Shown here piece by piece: positions 7,579-17,433 of a stretch of DNA of 64,000 nucleotides (position 1 is the first letter of the stretch; the number at the start of each line of letters is the position of its first letter). The stretch is from the NCBI RefSeq assembly GCF_040719265.1, contig NZ_JBFDAH010000014.1, forward strand, positions 1-64,000, read 5' to 3'. The translations under genes and the position numbers were made by a program. The notes below the pieces were generated by a model. It made no database searches. It saw only the letters and a program-made list of their open reading frames with translations, and was not told where the DNA came from. This stretch comes from Aliikangiella maris (GTDB taxonomy: Bacteria > Pseudomonadota > Gammaproteobacteria > Enterobacterales > Kangiellaceae).

Positions 7579-9054
7579 ATGGCAAATTACTTCAACAGTC
7601 TGACTTTAAGACAACAGCTTGCTCAGTTGTCAGTGTGCCGTTTCATGGCAAAAGAAGAATTCTCTAATGGGTGCGATTTTTTAAAAGGCAAAAAGATTGT
7701 TATCTTGGGATGTGGCGCTCAAGGTTTTAATCAAGGCTTAAACATGCGTGACTCAGGTCTGGATGTTTCTTATGCATTGCGACAAGCGGCAATCGACGAA
7801 AAGCGAGCTTCATGGCAAAAAGCCAATGGCGAAGGTTTTAATGTCGGCAGTATCGAAGCATTAGTACCGCAGGCCGATTTAGTTTATAACCTGACCCCTG
7901 ATAAACAACACAGCAATGTTGTTGAGTCAGTTATGCCATTAATGAAACAAGGCGCTACCCTAGCCTACTCACATGGTTTTAATATTGTTGAAGAAGGTCA
8001 GCAAATCCGTGAAGACATTACTGTTGTTATGTGTGCCCCTAAGTGTCCGGGTACAGAAGTACGTGAAGAATACAAACGAGGATTTGGTGTACCAACCTTA
8101 ATTGCGGTTCATCCTGAAAACGATCCGCGCGGAGAAGGTTTTGAAATAGCCAAAGCACTGGCATCGGCCACTGGCGGTGATCGCGCGGGCGTACTGGCTT
8201 CTTCATTTGTTGCCGAAGTTAAATCTGATCTGATGGGTGAACAAACCATTTTATGTGGTATGTTACAAACTGCTTCTATTCTTGGATTTGATAAAATGGT
8301 CAATGAAGGAATTGAGCCAGCTTACGCAGGAAAACTAATTCAGCAAGGTATGGAGACCATCACCGAAGCACTAAAAATCGGTGGTATTACCAATATGATG
8401 GATCGTTTATCGAACCCAGCTAAAATTCGCGCAAATACTTTATCATCTCAAATCAAGCAAATCACGCGTCCACTGTTTGAAAAGCATATGGATGATATTA
8501 TTGCTGGTGAGTTTTCATCAGGAATGATGCAAGACTGGGCAAATAACGATGCAAACTTATTAAAATGGCGTGAAGAAACTGGTCAAACAGGTTTTGAAAA
8601 AGCCCCAGAATATCAAGGTGAAATTAACGAGCAAACCTACTTTGATCAAGGTATCTTTTTAGTCGCCATGATTAAGGCTGGTGTTGAATTAGCATTTGAT
8701 GTCATGGTTGAAGCCGGAATTTTACCCGAATCAGCTTACTATGAATCACTACATGAAACCCCATTAATCGCTAACACGATTGCACGCAAGCGATTATATG
8801 AAATGAATGTTGTTATTTCAGATACCGCTGAATATGGTAACTACTTGTTTGCTAATGCCGCCGTGCCTTTATTACAGCAAGCGTTAATGAGTCAAATTTC
8901 TACCGAGGATATTGGTCACGGGTTAGAAATTAAGTCGGCTTCTGTTGATAACCAAGAGTTGGTCGCGGTGAACGATGCAATCCGTAGCCATCCGGTAGAA
9001 ATTATCGGTAAAGAGTTACGCGCCTACATGACAGCGCTAAAAAAGATTATCTAA
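7579..9054 (+). CDS. ilvC: Ketol-acid reductoisomerase (class II)
   Basis: 491 residues, the length of the long class II enzyme of enterobacteria. It converts acetolactate and acetohydroxybutyrate to dihydroxy acids using NADPH and Mg, in valine, leucine and isoleucine synthesis. The Rossmann motif LGCGAQGFNQGLN is near residues 43-55, and the conserved CPGTEVREEYKRGFGVP stretch follows. Two knotted helical domains (about 210-490) are present, the second being the class II duplication. GAGGAA precedes the ATG by seven bases. A strong terminator follows at once. Regulation by the divergent IlvY is expected. Confidence 0.97.
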   Translation: MANYFNSLTLRQQLAQLSVCRFMAKEEFSNGCDFLKGKKIVILGCGAQGFNQGLNMRDSGLDVSYALRQAAIDEKRASWQKANGEGFNVGSIEALVPQADLVYNLTPDKQHSNVVESVMPLMKQGATLAYSHGFNIVEEGQQIREDITVVMCAPKCPGTEVREEYKRGFGVPTLIAVHPENDPRGEGFEIAKALASATGGDRAGVLASSFVAEVKSDLMGEQTILCGMLQTASILGFDKMVNEGIEPAYAGKLIQQGMETITEALKIGGITNMMDRLSNPAKIRANTLSSQIKQITRPLFEKHMDDIIAGEFSSGMMQDWANNDANLLKWREETGQTGFEKAPEYQGEINEQTYFDQGIFLVAMIKAGVELAFDVMVEAGILPESAYYESLHETPLIANTIARKRLYEMNVVISDTAEYGNYLFANAAVPLLQQALMSQISTEDIGHGLEIKSASVDNQELVAVNDAIRSHPVEIIGKELRAYMTALKKII

Positions 9055-9110
9055 TTAGTCAGTTAGCAACTGACTAAACAAAAGCGTATCCTATGTGATA
9101 CGCTTTTTTA
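9055..9110 (+). terminator. ilvC terminator: two hairpins, the second with a T-run
   Basis: TTAGTCAGTT/AACTGACTAA pairs perfectly at 9055-9077, directly after the stop codon. A second hairpin, AGCGTATC/GATACGCT (9083-9104), runs into TTTTTTA. The second is a classic intrinsic terminator; the first may stabilise the mRNA end. Confidence 0.85.
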
Positions 9111-9156
9111 TTCCAGATAAAATAAAAATTACTTGGTACAGACTGCTTGCTTATAC

Positions 9157-9810
9157 TCAAGATATCTTTTGTTTAGAAGTCTTGGTCTTTTCTTTTTGTG
9201 AACTTTGCGCAAATAACTTTTCACTACCGGCACCACAAGCAATGATTGATTTCATCATTTGCTCTACCGATGCATCCGGGTAATAGGTCACCAAATTTTC
9301 AGGTACATGATAAATATTACCAGACGTAGGATTTGGGCCTGTCGGCATAAAAATGGATACATTACCATCAGCTAATCGATCAGTGACGATGGCGGTTACC
9401 GTTGTTTCGCAGTGTTCGCCAAACAGTTTTACGCGAACAACCTCCCCTTTTGCAAATGGTGACTTATCGCTATCACCAAATATTTGAATTACAATTTCTT
9501 TTACCAGCCGATAACCAGGGGCCAGTTTGACCAGATATTGATCGAAATGATTATGCAGCCAGCGACCTATTCCGGTAGAAACCAATGTCCCGACGACAAA
9601 GCAAAGCGCAATAATTAATAAGATGACGAGAGAATCTGCGACCAGTTCAGGAAGACCATACTGCTGGACCGTATAATTAGTTAAAGGTTGAATCAAATCA
9701 GTAATTAAAAAGAATAACCAGCGAAATACAAAGCCAATAACCACTACAGGCAACAAAACCAATACGCCACCAATTAGCGCTTTACGTATAAATATCTTTA
9801 GCTTTTCCAC
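9157..9810 (-). CDS. DUF502 family membrane protein
   Basis: 217 residues with two transmembrane regions (about 12-34 and 60-82), followed by a soluble beta-rich domain containing GYRLVKEIVIQIFGDSDKSP and the FMPTGPNPTSGNIYHVP motif typical of DUF502. The family is widespread in the inner membrane of proteobacteria and has no settled function. The GTG start at 9808-9810 is preceded by GAGGAG. It converges with ilvC across the terminator. Confidence 0.85.
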   Translation of the reverse strand: MEKLKIFIRKALIGGVLVLLPVVVIGFVFRWLFFLITDLIQPLTNYTVQQYGLPELVADSLVILLIIALCFVVGTLVSTGIGRWLHNHFDQYLVKLAPGYRLVKEIVIQIFGDSDKSPFAKGEVVRVKLFGEHCETTVTAIVTDRLADGNVSIFMPTGPNPTSGNIYHVPENLVTYYPDASVEQMMKSIIACGAGSEKLFAQSSQKEKTKTSKQKIS

Positions 9811-10051
9811 ACTTGCTCCTCAGCACAGCAGATTATTGAATAGATTGTTTAATATATAGATTTCAATAAAGACTTTTCAGCATTCGCCAAATTATGGGGT
9901 GGAATTCATTATCAGACAAGTTGGATAATAATTGTGTTACAAATTTTTTGCGAACTAAAGCAAAACCATTTAAGCGCTTGTTGTATGACTGGCAAATTAC
10001 CGGCAGTAGATCTGGATAACAGAATCAGCAATATTATTGCTTGAATGACAG

Positions 10052-10369
10052 TTAAATCTCTTGAATATTATACCGAGACTTTAAAGTACGCTTTAAACGA
10101 TAAAGTTGTTTGAAAAATTCACTGGCATTATTCGTTAATTCAAGCCCTAAAGATTTGATCGTTGCTTTTGAATCTTCTGAGGTAAAAATAATTTGTAGTT
10201 GATTAGTACCGCAAGTTTCATCGGAACACCACACAGAACTACAAGCAGAAAAATTATAGTATTGCCAAATTCCCTGATTTTCCTCCAAAACCAGACTCGA
10301 TGCCACCAGCTCTACCAGCTCATCACTTTGAGAAAAATTTTGCCATCCTTCATCAGGCGTCATTAACAT
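10052..10369 (-). CDS. Hypothetical small cytosolic protein
   Basis: 105 residues, acidic N-terminal half, with four cysteines close together (CSSVWCSDETC, with another just before). It has no signal peptide or membrane segment. AAGG stands seven bases before the ATG at 10367-10369, supporting a real gene. The cysteine group could bind a metal or form a disulfide, but no family is recognised. It stands alone between long non-coding stretches. Confidence 0.5.
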   Translation of the reverse strand: MLMTPDEGWQNFSQSDELVELVASSLVLEENQGIWQYYNFSACSSVWCSDETCGTNQLQIIFTSEDSKATIKSLGLELTNNASEFFKQLYRLKRTLKSRYNIQEI

Positions 10370-11094
10370 TGGTATACCTTAAAACAATGAATATTTGCGC
10401 ATTAATCATTCATCTTTCAACAATTGATTGCTAATTTTATTCTATGAAAGTCAAATAAAATAAATAAAACAATAGAAAAAACAACTATTTCCATTTTTTA
10501 TTATCAGTTAGCTGAAAAATCCCTAGCAGTCACCAGCCCTCAAATCACACCGATGTTTTTGCCTCACATAATAAAAATCTGCTCGAGCCGACAATGATAA
10601 CAATAAATCAATAATATATTTCGTTAACCAGAGCACACTTTTTATTTGATTAACATGTTATCGGATGAGATAAAACAATAATAAATCATCTCAAAACATA
10701 AACAAAGGATAAAAATCGTACTAAATAAAAAATAATTTCTGTTAACTTATATTTTTTAGTGTTTGTTAATAAAGACTATTTTAATAATTTCCTCAAAATT
10801 GATTACCTTAACTTTAATTAACCCAAAGAGTCATGACACCAGGTATTAAATACAACACAGCTTGTTATGAATAATGAGTGTTTACAGGAGAGTATCGGTC
10901 ACTTTCCAATGAAGAAAACTTTGTCATCCCGTTCACATTCCGTGTTATTTTGAAATAGAAAATCACGCTTAAAATTCAGTTAGCAAGATTATTTACTCAT
11001 TTGTGCGATATATGACCAGAATATAAAACCAGATTTATCTACAATAACCCAATATGTTAGTCTGTATTTGTATTTGATATTTGGAATAATACTT
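10370..11094. other. Long AT-rich intergenic region
   Basis: About 725 bases without a credible reading frame on either strand. It is very AT-rich, with scattered A and T tracts. It must hold the fimL promoter near its right end, but I cannot fix -35/-10 boxes with confidence. No repeat or RNA gene is recognisable. Confidence 0.4.
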
Positions 11095-12768
11095 ATGTCT
11101 CAAACCAGCGCTTTACAATCACTTGATTTGATCCTTGAAGATGTATCAGCCGAAATTAATTTATCCATCAACGCTTTAGAACAATTCTCGCGTGCCAGAG
11201 ACAATCTGCAACCGATTAAAAAGTCACTCACCCACCTTAAAAAACTCAAAGGTGTCTTTTATATTTTAGAGATGAAAGGCGCGGAGCAACTGGTTAAAGA
11301 CGCCGGCGTACTAGTGAAAAGTCTGCCAAAGAAGCAAACAGATACACAGTCAAAATTACTTGAAGTTGTCTCGACCGCACTGGCCAGATTAATGCGCTAT
11401 ACCGAGCATGTTAATCAAAAACCCTATGACTTGCCTCAACTATTACTTCCGGCAATCAATAATATGCGAAGTTGTGTCAATGCTCCCCAACTGGTCGAAT
11501 CTGTATTTTTCACCTGTGAGCCCAACAAGCCAAGAGCCGATAGAAATCTGGTATTGATTACCAGTGAAGAAAGTGCTGAAAAATCTCGTTATTATCGTAA
11601 GATGTATCAAGCTGGATTAATTGAAGTTTTACGCCAAACCAACTTGATTGGAGGTTTGAAAATGATGCAAAGAGCCATTCATAAATTGGATAGCGAATGT
11701 CCTCGCCCTAATTCACCTAATCTCTGGTGGATAGCAGGCGCAATGCTCGATGGTATAATTGAAGGTACACTGGTTTTAACCAAAAATCGCTTAAAGCTCT
11801 TTTCAAAACTCGACCAGCAAATTCGATTAGTGGAAAACAAACCTGTTAATATTAATGCACATAAAAAATCTGAAGCCACTATTTTGGCCAAAGAAATGTT
11901 GTATTTAACCATGATAGGTGGTGCATCCAGTAAACGAGTGGAAAAATTATTAACACACTTTAACTTACAACATGCAACAATCAGCGATACTTTATTACGC
12001 AAAGAAACCCGAGAAATGCGAGGTCCTAGCGATCAGGATTACAATTCAATTTCTGAAGCATTACTCGATGAAATCAAATCAATTACTGAAGCAATTAAAA
12101 TCAGTCAGGAAAATGAGTTTGAGCCACTCGATTTAAGTCAAACACAAAAGCAATTAATTAATTTAAGTAATCTATTGAGTATTTTGCAGGTTGAAGACCA
12201 ACGCGTCCGTTTAAATGTTGTTATTGAGTTAGTTGATAAAGCTATCACACAACACCAGAAGATCGGCGATAAAGACATTAAAATATTATTAATGGTTTTA
12301 CAAAATATATCGAAAGTTGTCAACGAATCAGATTTAGCAAAATACTCGGGTAAAGCTTCTATTCGTCGAGGACGAATTTCAAAAATGCAGCAGGAAATAT
12401 GCGAAAATACCAGTAAAAATATTCATCAATTGATCAAGCAGTTTGAAGAGTTTAACAATAAAAACCGTAAAGTTTTACTTTTAAAAGATATTCAAGTATT
12501 GCTGAAAACAATTCGCGAAAGCTTTAGTCAATTAAAAGTTGATGACGCAGTCAATATTATTGATGGCTGTCTGGTTTTTATTGTTCATCACCTGACAAGA
12601 AACCCACATACCACGACAGCAAATGCGATCAATCACTTTGCTGACATTATTAGTAGTCTCGATTTCTATTTAGAAACCCTATTATATACCGCAACGCCTA
12701 GTCCAAAAATATTGGAACTGGCACAAAACAGCCTGTTACACTTAAATAGGGAGAGCAAGCAAGCTTGA
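11095..12768 (+). CDS. fimL: FimL-like regulator of twitching motility (ChpA N-terminal family)
   Basis: About 557 residues, close to the length of Pseudomonas FimL. Segments matching that family include PYDLPQLLLPAINNMRS, then SRYYRKMYQAGLIEVLRQTN, MMQRAIHKLD and AKEMLYLTMI. FimL resembles the N-terminal region of the chemotaxis kinase ChpA without a kinase core. In Pseudomonas it links the pilus chemosensory system to cAMP signalling. The ATG at 11095 is preferred over one nine codons earlier because GGAA lies eight bases before it. No other chp or pil chemosensory gene is next to it. A TerB-like gene follows 73 bases later. Confidence 0.75.
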   Translation: MSQTSALQSLDLILEDVSAEINLSINALEQFSRARDNLQPIKKSLTHLKKLKGVFYILEMKGAEQLVKDAGVLVKSLPKKQTDTQSKLLEVVSTALARLMRYTEHVNQKPYDLPQLLLPAINNMRSCVNAPQLVESVFFTCEPNKPRADRNLVLITSEESAEKSRYYRKMYQAGLIEVLRQTNLIGGLKMMQRAIHKLDSECPRPNSPNLWWIAGAMLDGIIEGTLVLTKNRLKLFSKLDQQIRLVENKPVNINAHKKSEATILAKEMLYLTMIGGASSKRVEKLLTHFNLQHATISDTLLRKETREMRGPSDQDYNSISEALLDEIKSITEAIKISQENEFEPLDLSQTQKQLINLSNLLSILQVEDQRVRLNVVIELVDKAITQHQKIGDKDIKILLMVLQNISKVVNESDLAKYSGKASIRRGRISKMQQEICENTSKNIHQLIKQFEEFNNKNRKVLLLKDIQVLLKTIRESFSQLKVDDAVNIIDGCLVFIVHHLTRNPHTTTANAINHFADIISSLDFYLETLLYTATPSPKILELAQNSLLHLNRESKQA

Positions 12769-12841
12769 ACAAGTTTAACTTAGCTTCTTATTTTGATAAT
12801 AGAACTTACATTAAATGTTTTAATATTTGCTCAAGATAAAT

Positions 12842-13297
12842 ATGCTTAATAAAATCAGTCAGTTTTTTGAACAGTTTATTCAGTTTGATGCGGCCAAGCC
12901 AGAAGATGAGTCTCACCGACTTAATCTTGCCGTCGCAGCGCTGTTAATTGAAATGTCTCTTATTGACAATGAAATATCCCATGATGAACAAGCCGCATTG
13001 CGCCAGATTTTAGTTGAACACTATGAGCTTACTAACAGCGAATTAGATACCGTCATGCAGCTCGCTAATCAGGAACTTAATCAAGCAACTGATTATTATC
13101 AGTTTACTTCGTTAATTAATCAGCACTTTTCATTGGACAATAAAATTAAAATGATCAGTCAGCTATGGAAGGTGGCAATTTCTGATGGAAAAATCGATCA
13201 TCATGAAGAGCATTATGTCAGGAAAATTGCAGACTTACTCTTTGTTCCACATAGTGAATTTATTAAAACGAAACTACAAGTTACAAGCGATAGCTAA
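12842..13297 (+). CDS. TerB-like helical protein
   Basis: About 151 residues, all helical. The pattern LAVAALLIEMSLIDNEISHDEQ, repeated later as KVAISDGKIDHHEEHYVRKI, is that of the TerB domain, in which two acidic loops can bind a metal. Such proteins occur in tellurite-resistance and membrane-stress contexts, but most stand-alone members have no known role. I take the ATG at 12842; a TTG five codons earlier is less likely. The stop codon touches the stop of the convergent gene with no spare base. Confidence 0.65.
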   Translation: MLNKISQFFEQFIQFDAAKPEDESHRLNLAVAALLIEMSLIDNEISHDEQAALRQILVEHYELTNSELDTVMQLANQELNQATDYYQFTSLINQHFSLDNKIKMISQLWKVAISDGKIDHHEEHYVRKIADLLFVPHSEFIKTKLQVTSDS

Positions 13298-14041
13298 TTA
13301 AAAATTTTTGGTAATTGAAAACATTAATTCATACTTTTTATAAGGGCTATCTTTAACACGCTCCATCGCCCAGTACTTAATATGCTCGTCTGTTTGCTCA
13401 TAAATACAATAACCTTTCAAAGTTAACCGATACACCACAGGTAGAGTATCTTTATAGCGGTCAGAACGGGTTATTTTAGCGGTATCATTTACCGAGTCCA
13501 GCGAGTTTTGCGCAGTGACTTTTGATGAAGCAGTAAAAATTGAAATTTGTGGGTAGTAAGCTTCAGCCAAGTGCGCTTGATTAACCATGTCACGCTTTTC
13601 TAATTCAAAAGATATACCTGAACGATGAGAAAATTGGTGAGTAATGCCTACATGATAGTCAAGCTTGTTAAATTGATTCAGTAATATTTCCTGAGGTGAA
13701 TTTAAAGGGGCTTGTTGCCATAAGTTATCTGATGGGGTTTCTTGTGTTTTGACAGTAAACCTGATTGTACCGGCTTTTTCATTGGCTAACACCGGGCAAA
13801 TTGGTGTAGTTACCAAAACAATACCTGCTAGAATTTTACGCATCCATTGCTGGCGCTTAATAATGCAGTCTAGTTGGCCGGCTGAAATGTAGCCTAACTC
13901 TAATAAACTCTGTCCCAGTCTACAATGATGTTCGACCTGATAATCTAATGCTTCTTCCAGTTGCGCTAAACTTATCCAACCCTTTTTAACAATCAGGTTT
14001 CCAAGTCTTGATGACTGCTCAAACGCATGACTATCGGGCAT
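13298..14041 (-). CDS. MshEN (GspE N-terminal)-domain protein with a membrane helix and an unknown C-terminal domain
   Basis: About 247 residues. Residues about 10-65 match the MshEN/T2SSE-N helical pair (RLGNLIVKKGWISLAQLEEA, then LGQSLLELGYISAGQLD), which in some secretion and pilus ATPases binds cyclic di-GMP. A hydrophobic segment (about 70-85, KILAGIVLVTTPICPVLA) could be a transmembrane helix or internal signal. About 160 residues with no recognised fold follow. There is no ATPase domain. The start at 14039-14041 is chosen because GAGGAG lies ten bases upstream; a GTG 14 codons earlier overlaps another GAGGA with no spacing. Confidence 0.55.
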   Translation of the reverse strand: MPDSHAFEQSSRLGNLIVKKGWISLAQLEEALDYQVEHHCRLGQSLLELGYISAGQLDCIIKRQQWMRKILAGIVLVTTPICPVLANEKAGTIRFTVKTQETPSDNLWQQAPLNSPQEILLNQFNKLDYHVGITHQFSHRSGISFELEKRDMVNQAHLAEAYYPQISIFTASSKVTAQNSLDSVNDTAKITRSDRYKDTLPVVYRLTLKGYCIYEQTDEHIKYWAMERVKDSPYKKYELMFSITKNF

Positions 14042-14567
14042 AGATGGTTCGCTCCTCTTACAACGACAACAAGAACAACTCACTCCTCAACTGAACTAAA
14101 ACTCCTTCTAATAGTTTAATCATAGCTTGCTTTGAGTTTGGTGGGGTAATGAAAAATAGCTTAAACAACTAGGTGAGCTTAAATAGTCTAATTGAGCATA
14201 ATATTTATGACAATTAGCAATTGGGTGACGATACCAGTTGCTGTACTAAGTTATAAGATTAAATCACACTATAACTAACAAGAAGAGTCTGGTTAATTTG
14301 GACCAATCGTTTTTAAAGAGATGACTGTTGATTAACCTACTCACTAAATCCCAAACCCCACTCAAATTCAATAAATGGTTTAACAAACCGGCCAGTAGTT
14401 CAGTAATTCACCAACTATAGAATAAAATAAGAGCTCTAATTGACCCGGCAATCTTTTAGTCAGCTTTTTATCACAATAACTGATTAAAACACCTAATAAA
14501 ACAAAGAAATACTTGAGGAAGAGGATATTATTGACCCAATTAATTAATCAGGCCAAAAAGATATTGG
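14042..14567. other. Intergenic region, nothing recognised
   Basis: About 525 bases, AT-rich, with several in-frame stops in every frame. No hairpin or repeat stands out. It must carry the promoter of the MshEN-domain gene at its left end and the end of the lipoprotein transcript at its right end. Confidence 0.35.
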
Positions 14568-14963
14568 CTAATTGGCAGCCGTATTTGCATTGGAGGTGAT
14601 ACTGACAGGATTAACCACTTTGACATTTTTATTCAAATCCAATCCCAAATGTTTGAATGAATATTGCAATGAAACATTACGTGGTTTCATGCGACACTGA
14701 TCGGGTTGAAGTCGAACAATTTCTAATGCGTTTGATTGTTTATCGGCAACTTCTACCGAAAAACTATTAAAAAAAGTACACCCATATCCAACCGCTTGAA
14801 TGGTAATAAAACCATCTTTGACTTGATAATCGGTTAGTACAGCAACTTCATGGTCTTCAGATTCTGAATCATTTAAACTAACTTCAGAAACAAAAGGGAG
14901 GTTGCTGCATCCAGCTAAACTAACACTGGTTAACATAAATAAACTGACTTTTAAAACACCCAT
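14568..14963 (-). CDS. Small lipoprotein, unknown function
   Basis: About 131 residues. The signal peptide ends in LAGC, a clear lipobox, so the mature protein starts at Cys19 and is lipid-anchored. The mature part has two further cysteines (YGCTFF and DQCRM) that may form a disulfide. AGGAAG lies six bases before the ATG at 14961-14963. A conserved-looking Tyr-Gly-Cys-Thr-Phe segment recurs in small gammaproteobacterial lipoproteins, but I cannot name the family. Confidence 0.6.
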   Translation of the reverse strand: MGVLKVSLFMLTSVSLAGCSNLPFVSEVSLNDSESEDHEVAVLTDYQVKDGFITIQAVGYGCTFFNSFSVEVADKQSNALEIVRLQPDQCRMKPRNVSLQYSFKHLGLDLNKNVKVVNPVSITSNANTAAN

Positions 14964-15342
14964 ACATTCTTCCTGGTTCAATCACTACCCAAAAATTGGT
15001 GAGTCGTTGTGTTATACATAAAAGCTCGGCAACACTTTAAGCACTGACCAACTTACCCTAAAATATTTTTATCTTAAAATTATCTTTCTTTTGGCTTATT
15101 AAGGTTAAAATTTAAATCCTAAAAAAGCCTTTGTTAACGTTTTATGATTAGCATCCATCAAACACGCCACGCTTTAATCAAATTGTTATTATTTGTTGGG
15201 GCCGTATTATAAATGTAACAAATGTGAAATTCTGTAATATTTAACAATTATTCTGATATTTGACACACAAATATCACATTTTTGTGATATTGAGAGCTCG
15301 GTAATTTTAGAGTAAATCATCACGCATTAAAATCATTTTTAC
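14964..15342. other. Intergenic region with a 20-base palindrome
   Basis: It lies between two minus-strand lipoprotein genes. Apart from the perfect palindrome at 15271-15290, it holds an ATAAATGTAACAAATGTGAAA stretch near 15208-15230. No reading frame is supported. Confidence 0.4.
15271..15290. promoter_or_regulatory. Perfect 20-base palindrome, operator or hairpin
   Basis: ATATCACA-TTTT-TGTGATAT. It lies 53 bases after the stop of the beta-propeller gene and about 310 bases before the next lipoprotein start. No T-run follows on the minus strand, so an operator is as likely as a terminator. The half-sites TCACA...TGTGA are in reversed order compared with a CRP site. Confidence 0.4.
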
Positions 15343-17433
15343 CTATTTTGTCAGACCAGTTAACATTATTTCTGAATATAGTCTTCCCGTCAGTTGATTA
15401 CCCTGCAAATAATAGACGGATTTAGGTAGTAATAAGCTTCTCCCAACTCCCCAATTTTTAGCATATTGCTGTGTTGTCGAGCGTGTTTCAGTAATCAAAC
15501 GTCCGGCTAAATTAAGTTGTAGAGTCAAATTATCAAATCCATCAATATCAAATACATACAGTCCCGAATCAGCCCATTGTGTCATCCCGCTACCCTGCTT
15601 TTCGCTGCGATTAACCGGAATCGCTATTCGTAACTTGTCACTATTAATGCGCAACAAACTGATACTTCTCAAATCGTGTAGCGCTTCGCTCCAACTTCCT
15701 TGTTCACCGATGACTAGCGTATCTTTGATTTGAGGCTCACCATTTAAAGGGATTTGGTAGAGTTCAAGTTTAATACCACCAACCTGCTCATTTTCTACCT
15801 GATGGCCAATCCCCAATAACCACTCTTCACTCAATGGATGCAAATAGCGAGCAAAGCCAGGCATTTCGAGTGCACTAATAATTTCTGGATGGTGCGGATC
15901 GGATAAATCGATTTGGTATAAAGGATCTGTTTGTTCGAAAGTAACAATATAGGCTTTATCGTTAATAAATCTGACGGCAAAAATGGACTCACCAGGTTTG
16001 CCTATTTTCTGAGGCTGGCTGTCATTAGGTATTTGTGCAATTGCGGTAAGTTCATGCTGAGCATTTGCTCGTAGCACGGTCAAATGATGTACCTGTTCAT
16101 CATCTTGCCAGGTGGAAGTCACCACCCTAAAATCCCCTTGATACTCGCTCATAAAAAATGACGGATCATTCCAGCCCAGCGCACCTTTGACCATACCGGT
16201 CGCACGATACCGCAATCCAGCTTCATCTAAATCAAATTGATGAAAGCTCGAAATCTGCTGATTTTGAATCTGTAATTCTGTCTGGTCACTAGTTTGCTCA
16301 TTGGCTTGGCTATTTCCTTCCGCATTTCCATCAATCCACTGACTCGCCCCTAAAAACAAACTATTCGATGAAGCATAAATTCCATCCAGTTGGGTGTTAA
16401 CACAAATAGATGACTCGACAGTCCGTGTTTGCAGGTTTATTTCGCTAACGGTAACAAAGTCGGCAAACCCTTCATTTTCACCAACATTGTCATATATCAG
16501 GCAATCATCCGGCTCAACGAGTCGAGTTAAAGGGCCATCGTTAATCTGATAATGTGGCAATAAGTCGAACAAGCTCGCTTTTAAAATTTCCTTTTCATTA
16601 AATTTTTTATCCGCCTCAGAGACAGCCCCTAACACAAGTGACTCAATTTGCGGAATAAAGTGAGTAATTAAATACAATCGGTTACCAACTCGACGACTAC
16701 CTTCATAGTTTCCTTCGATCTCCAGTTTCCAACTCTCTTGCGGGTTGCCAGCCAAATCTTCAGGCGTGTCCACATGATATAAACGTAACTCACTTTTGCC
16801 TGTTCGCCATCGCCAATCAATATCAGCCCATACGTCATTCCATATATACAGCCGTGAAGCAGCAATGGTAACCAGCGAACGACTAGCATTATTTTGATTT
16901 AAATACATCCCCTGCAAACGTAAATCCTGATTATCATAAGGAAGGAACGCAATTTCTTCATGTTGAGCTGTTTGTGAGTTCACCTTAACAATACGAATCC
17001 CAGAATTTGTTGATTGACTGGAATTTGCAGGTTGCTCAATATCGGCCGGGAAATAATCGTCATTCATGACATACAAGTAGTCACCATCAAACTTCAAGCG
17101 ATCAGCTTCATCGACGCCAGCTTCGTGCGTGTTGGTAATCGAGAATCGGGATTGATAATCACCAGCCAGATCAGTTTCCGCCAATTTTAGTATTTCAGCT
17201 TGTTTTTTTAACTGTAAACGCAATCCATTTTTCAAATAGTGGGTAAACTTTTCATCACTGACTTTCACCAATTTGCTATCTTTAACCTTTGCCAAATGCA
17301 AAGCAGAATAATCGGTGTTAATCTCGCTCTCAACCGGTTTTTTACTCCCACCACAGGCGAATAAAATCCCTAAAATTAACCAAGCAGAGAGATGATAAGC
17401 CAACCACCGAGTTAAGTGCACAAGCATGACCAT
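15343..17433 (-). CDS. Secreted beta-propeller lipoprotein
   Basis: 696 residues. The signal segment ends in LFAC, giving a lipid-anchored Cys27. The block EAGVDEADRLKFDGDYLYVM (about 105-125) is the hallmark of the secreted beta-propeller domain family (Beta_propel). The rest reads as repeated strands with VRFINDKAYIVTFEQTDPLY and similar motifs. This predicts a surface- or periplasm-exposed propeller, with no catalytic residues that I can name. AGGGA lies seven bases before the first ATG. It is divergent from the MipA operon across 329 bases. Confidence 0.8.
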   Translation of the reverse strand: MVMLVHLTRWLAYHLSAWLILGILFACGGSKKPVESEINTDYSALHLAKVKDSKLVKVSDEKFTHYLKNGLRLQLKKQAEILKLAETDLAGDYQSRFSITNTHEAGVDEADRLKFDGDYLYVMNDDYFPADIEQPANSSQSTNSGIRIVKVNSQTAQHEEIAFLPYDNQDLRLQGMYLNQNNASRSLVTIAASRLYIWNDVWADIDWRWRTGKSELRLYHVDTPEDLAGNPQESWKLEIEGNYEGSRRVGNRLYLITHFIPQIESLVLGAVSEADKKFNEKEILKASLFDLLPHYQINDGPLTRLVEPDDCLIYDNVGENEGFADFVTVSEINLQTRTVESSICVNTQLDGIYASSNSLFLGASQWIDGNAEGNSQANEQTSDQTELQIQNQQISSFHQFDLDEAGLRYRATGMVKGALGWNDPSFFMSEYQGDFRVVTSTWQDDEQVHHLTVLRANAQHELTAIAQIPNDSQPQKIGKPGESIFAVRFINDKAYIVTFEQTDPLYQIDLSDPHHPEIISALEMPGFARYLHPLSEEWLLGIGHQVENEQVGGIKLELYQIPLNGEPQIKDTLVIGEQGSWSEALHDLRSISLLRINSDKLRIAIPVNRSEKQGSGMTQWADSGLYVFDIDGFDNLTLQLNLAGRLITETRSTTQQYAKNWGVGRSLLLPKSVYYLQGNQLTGRLYSEIMLTGLTK

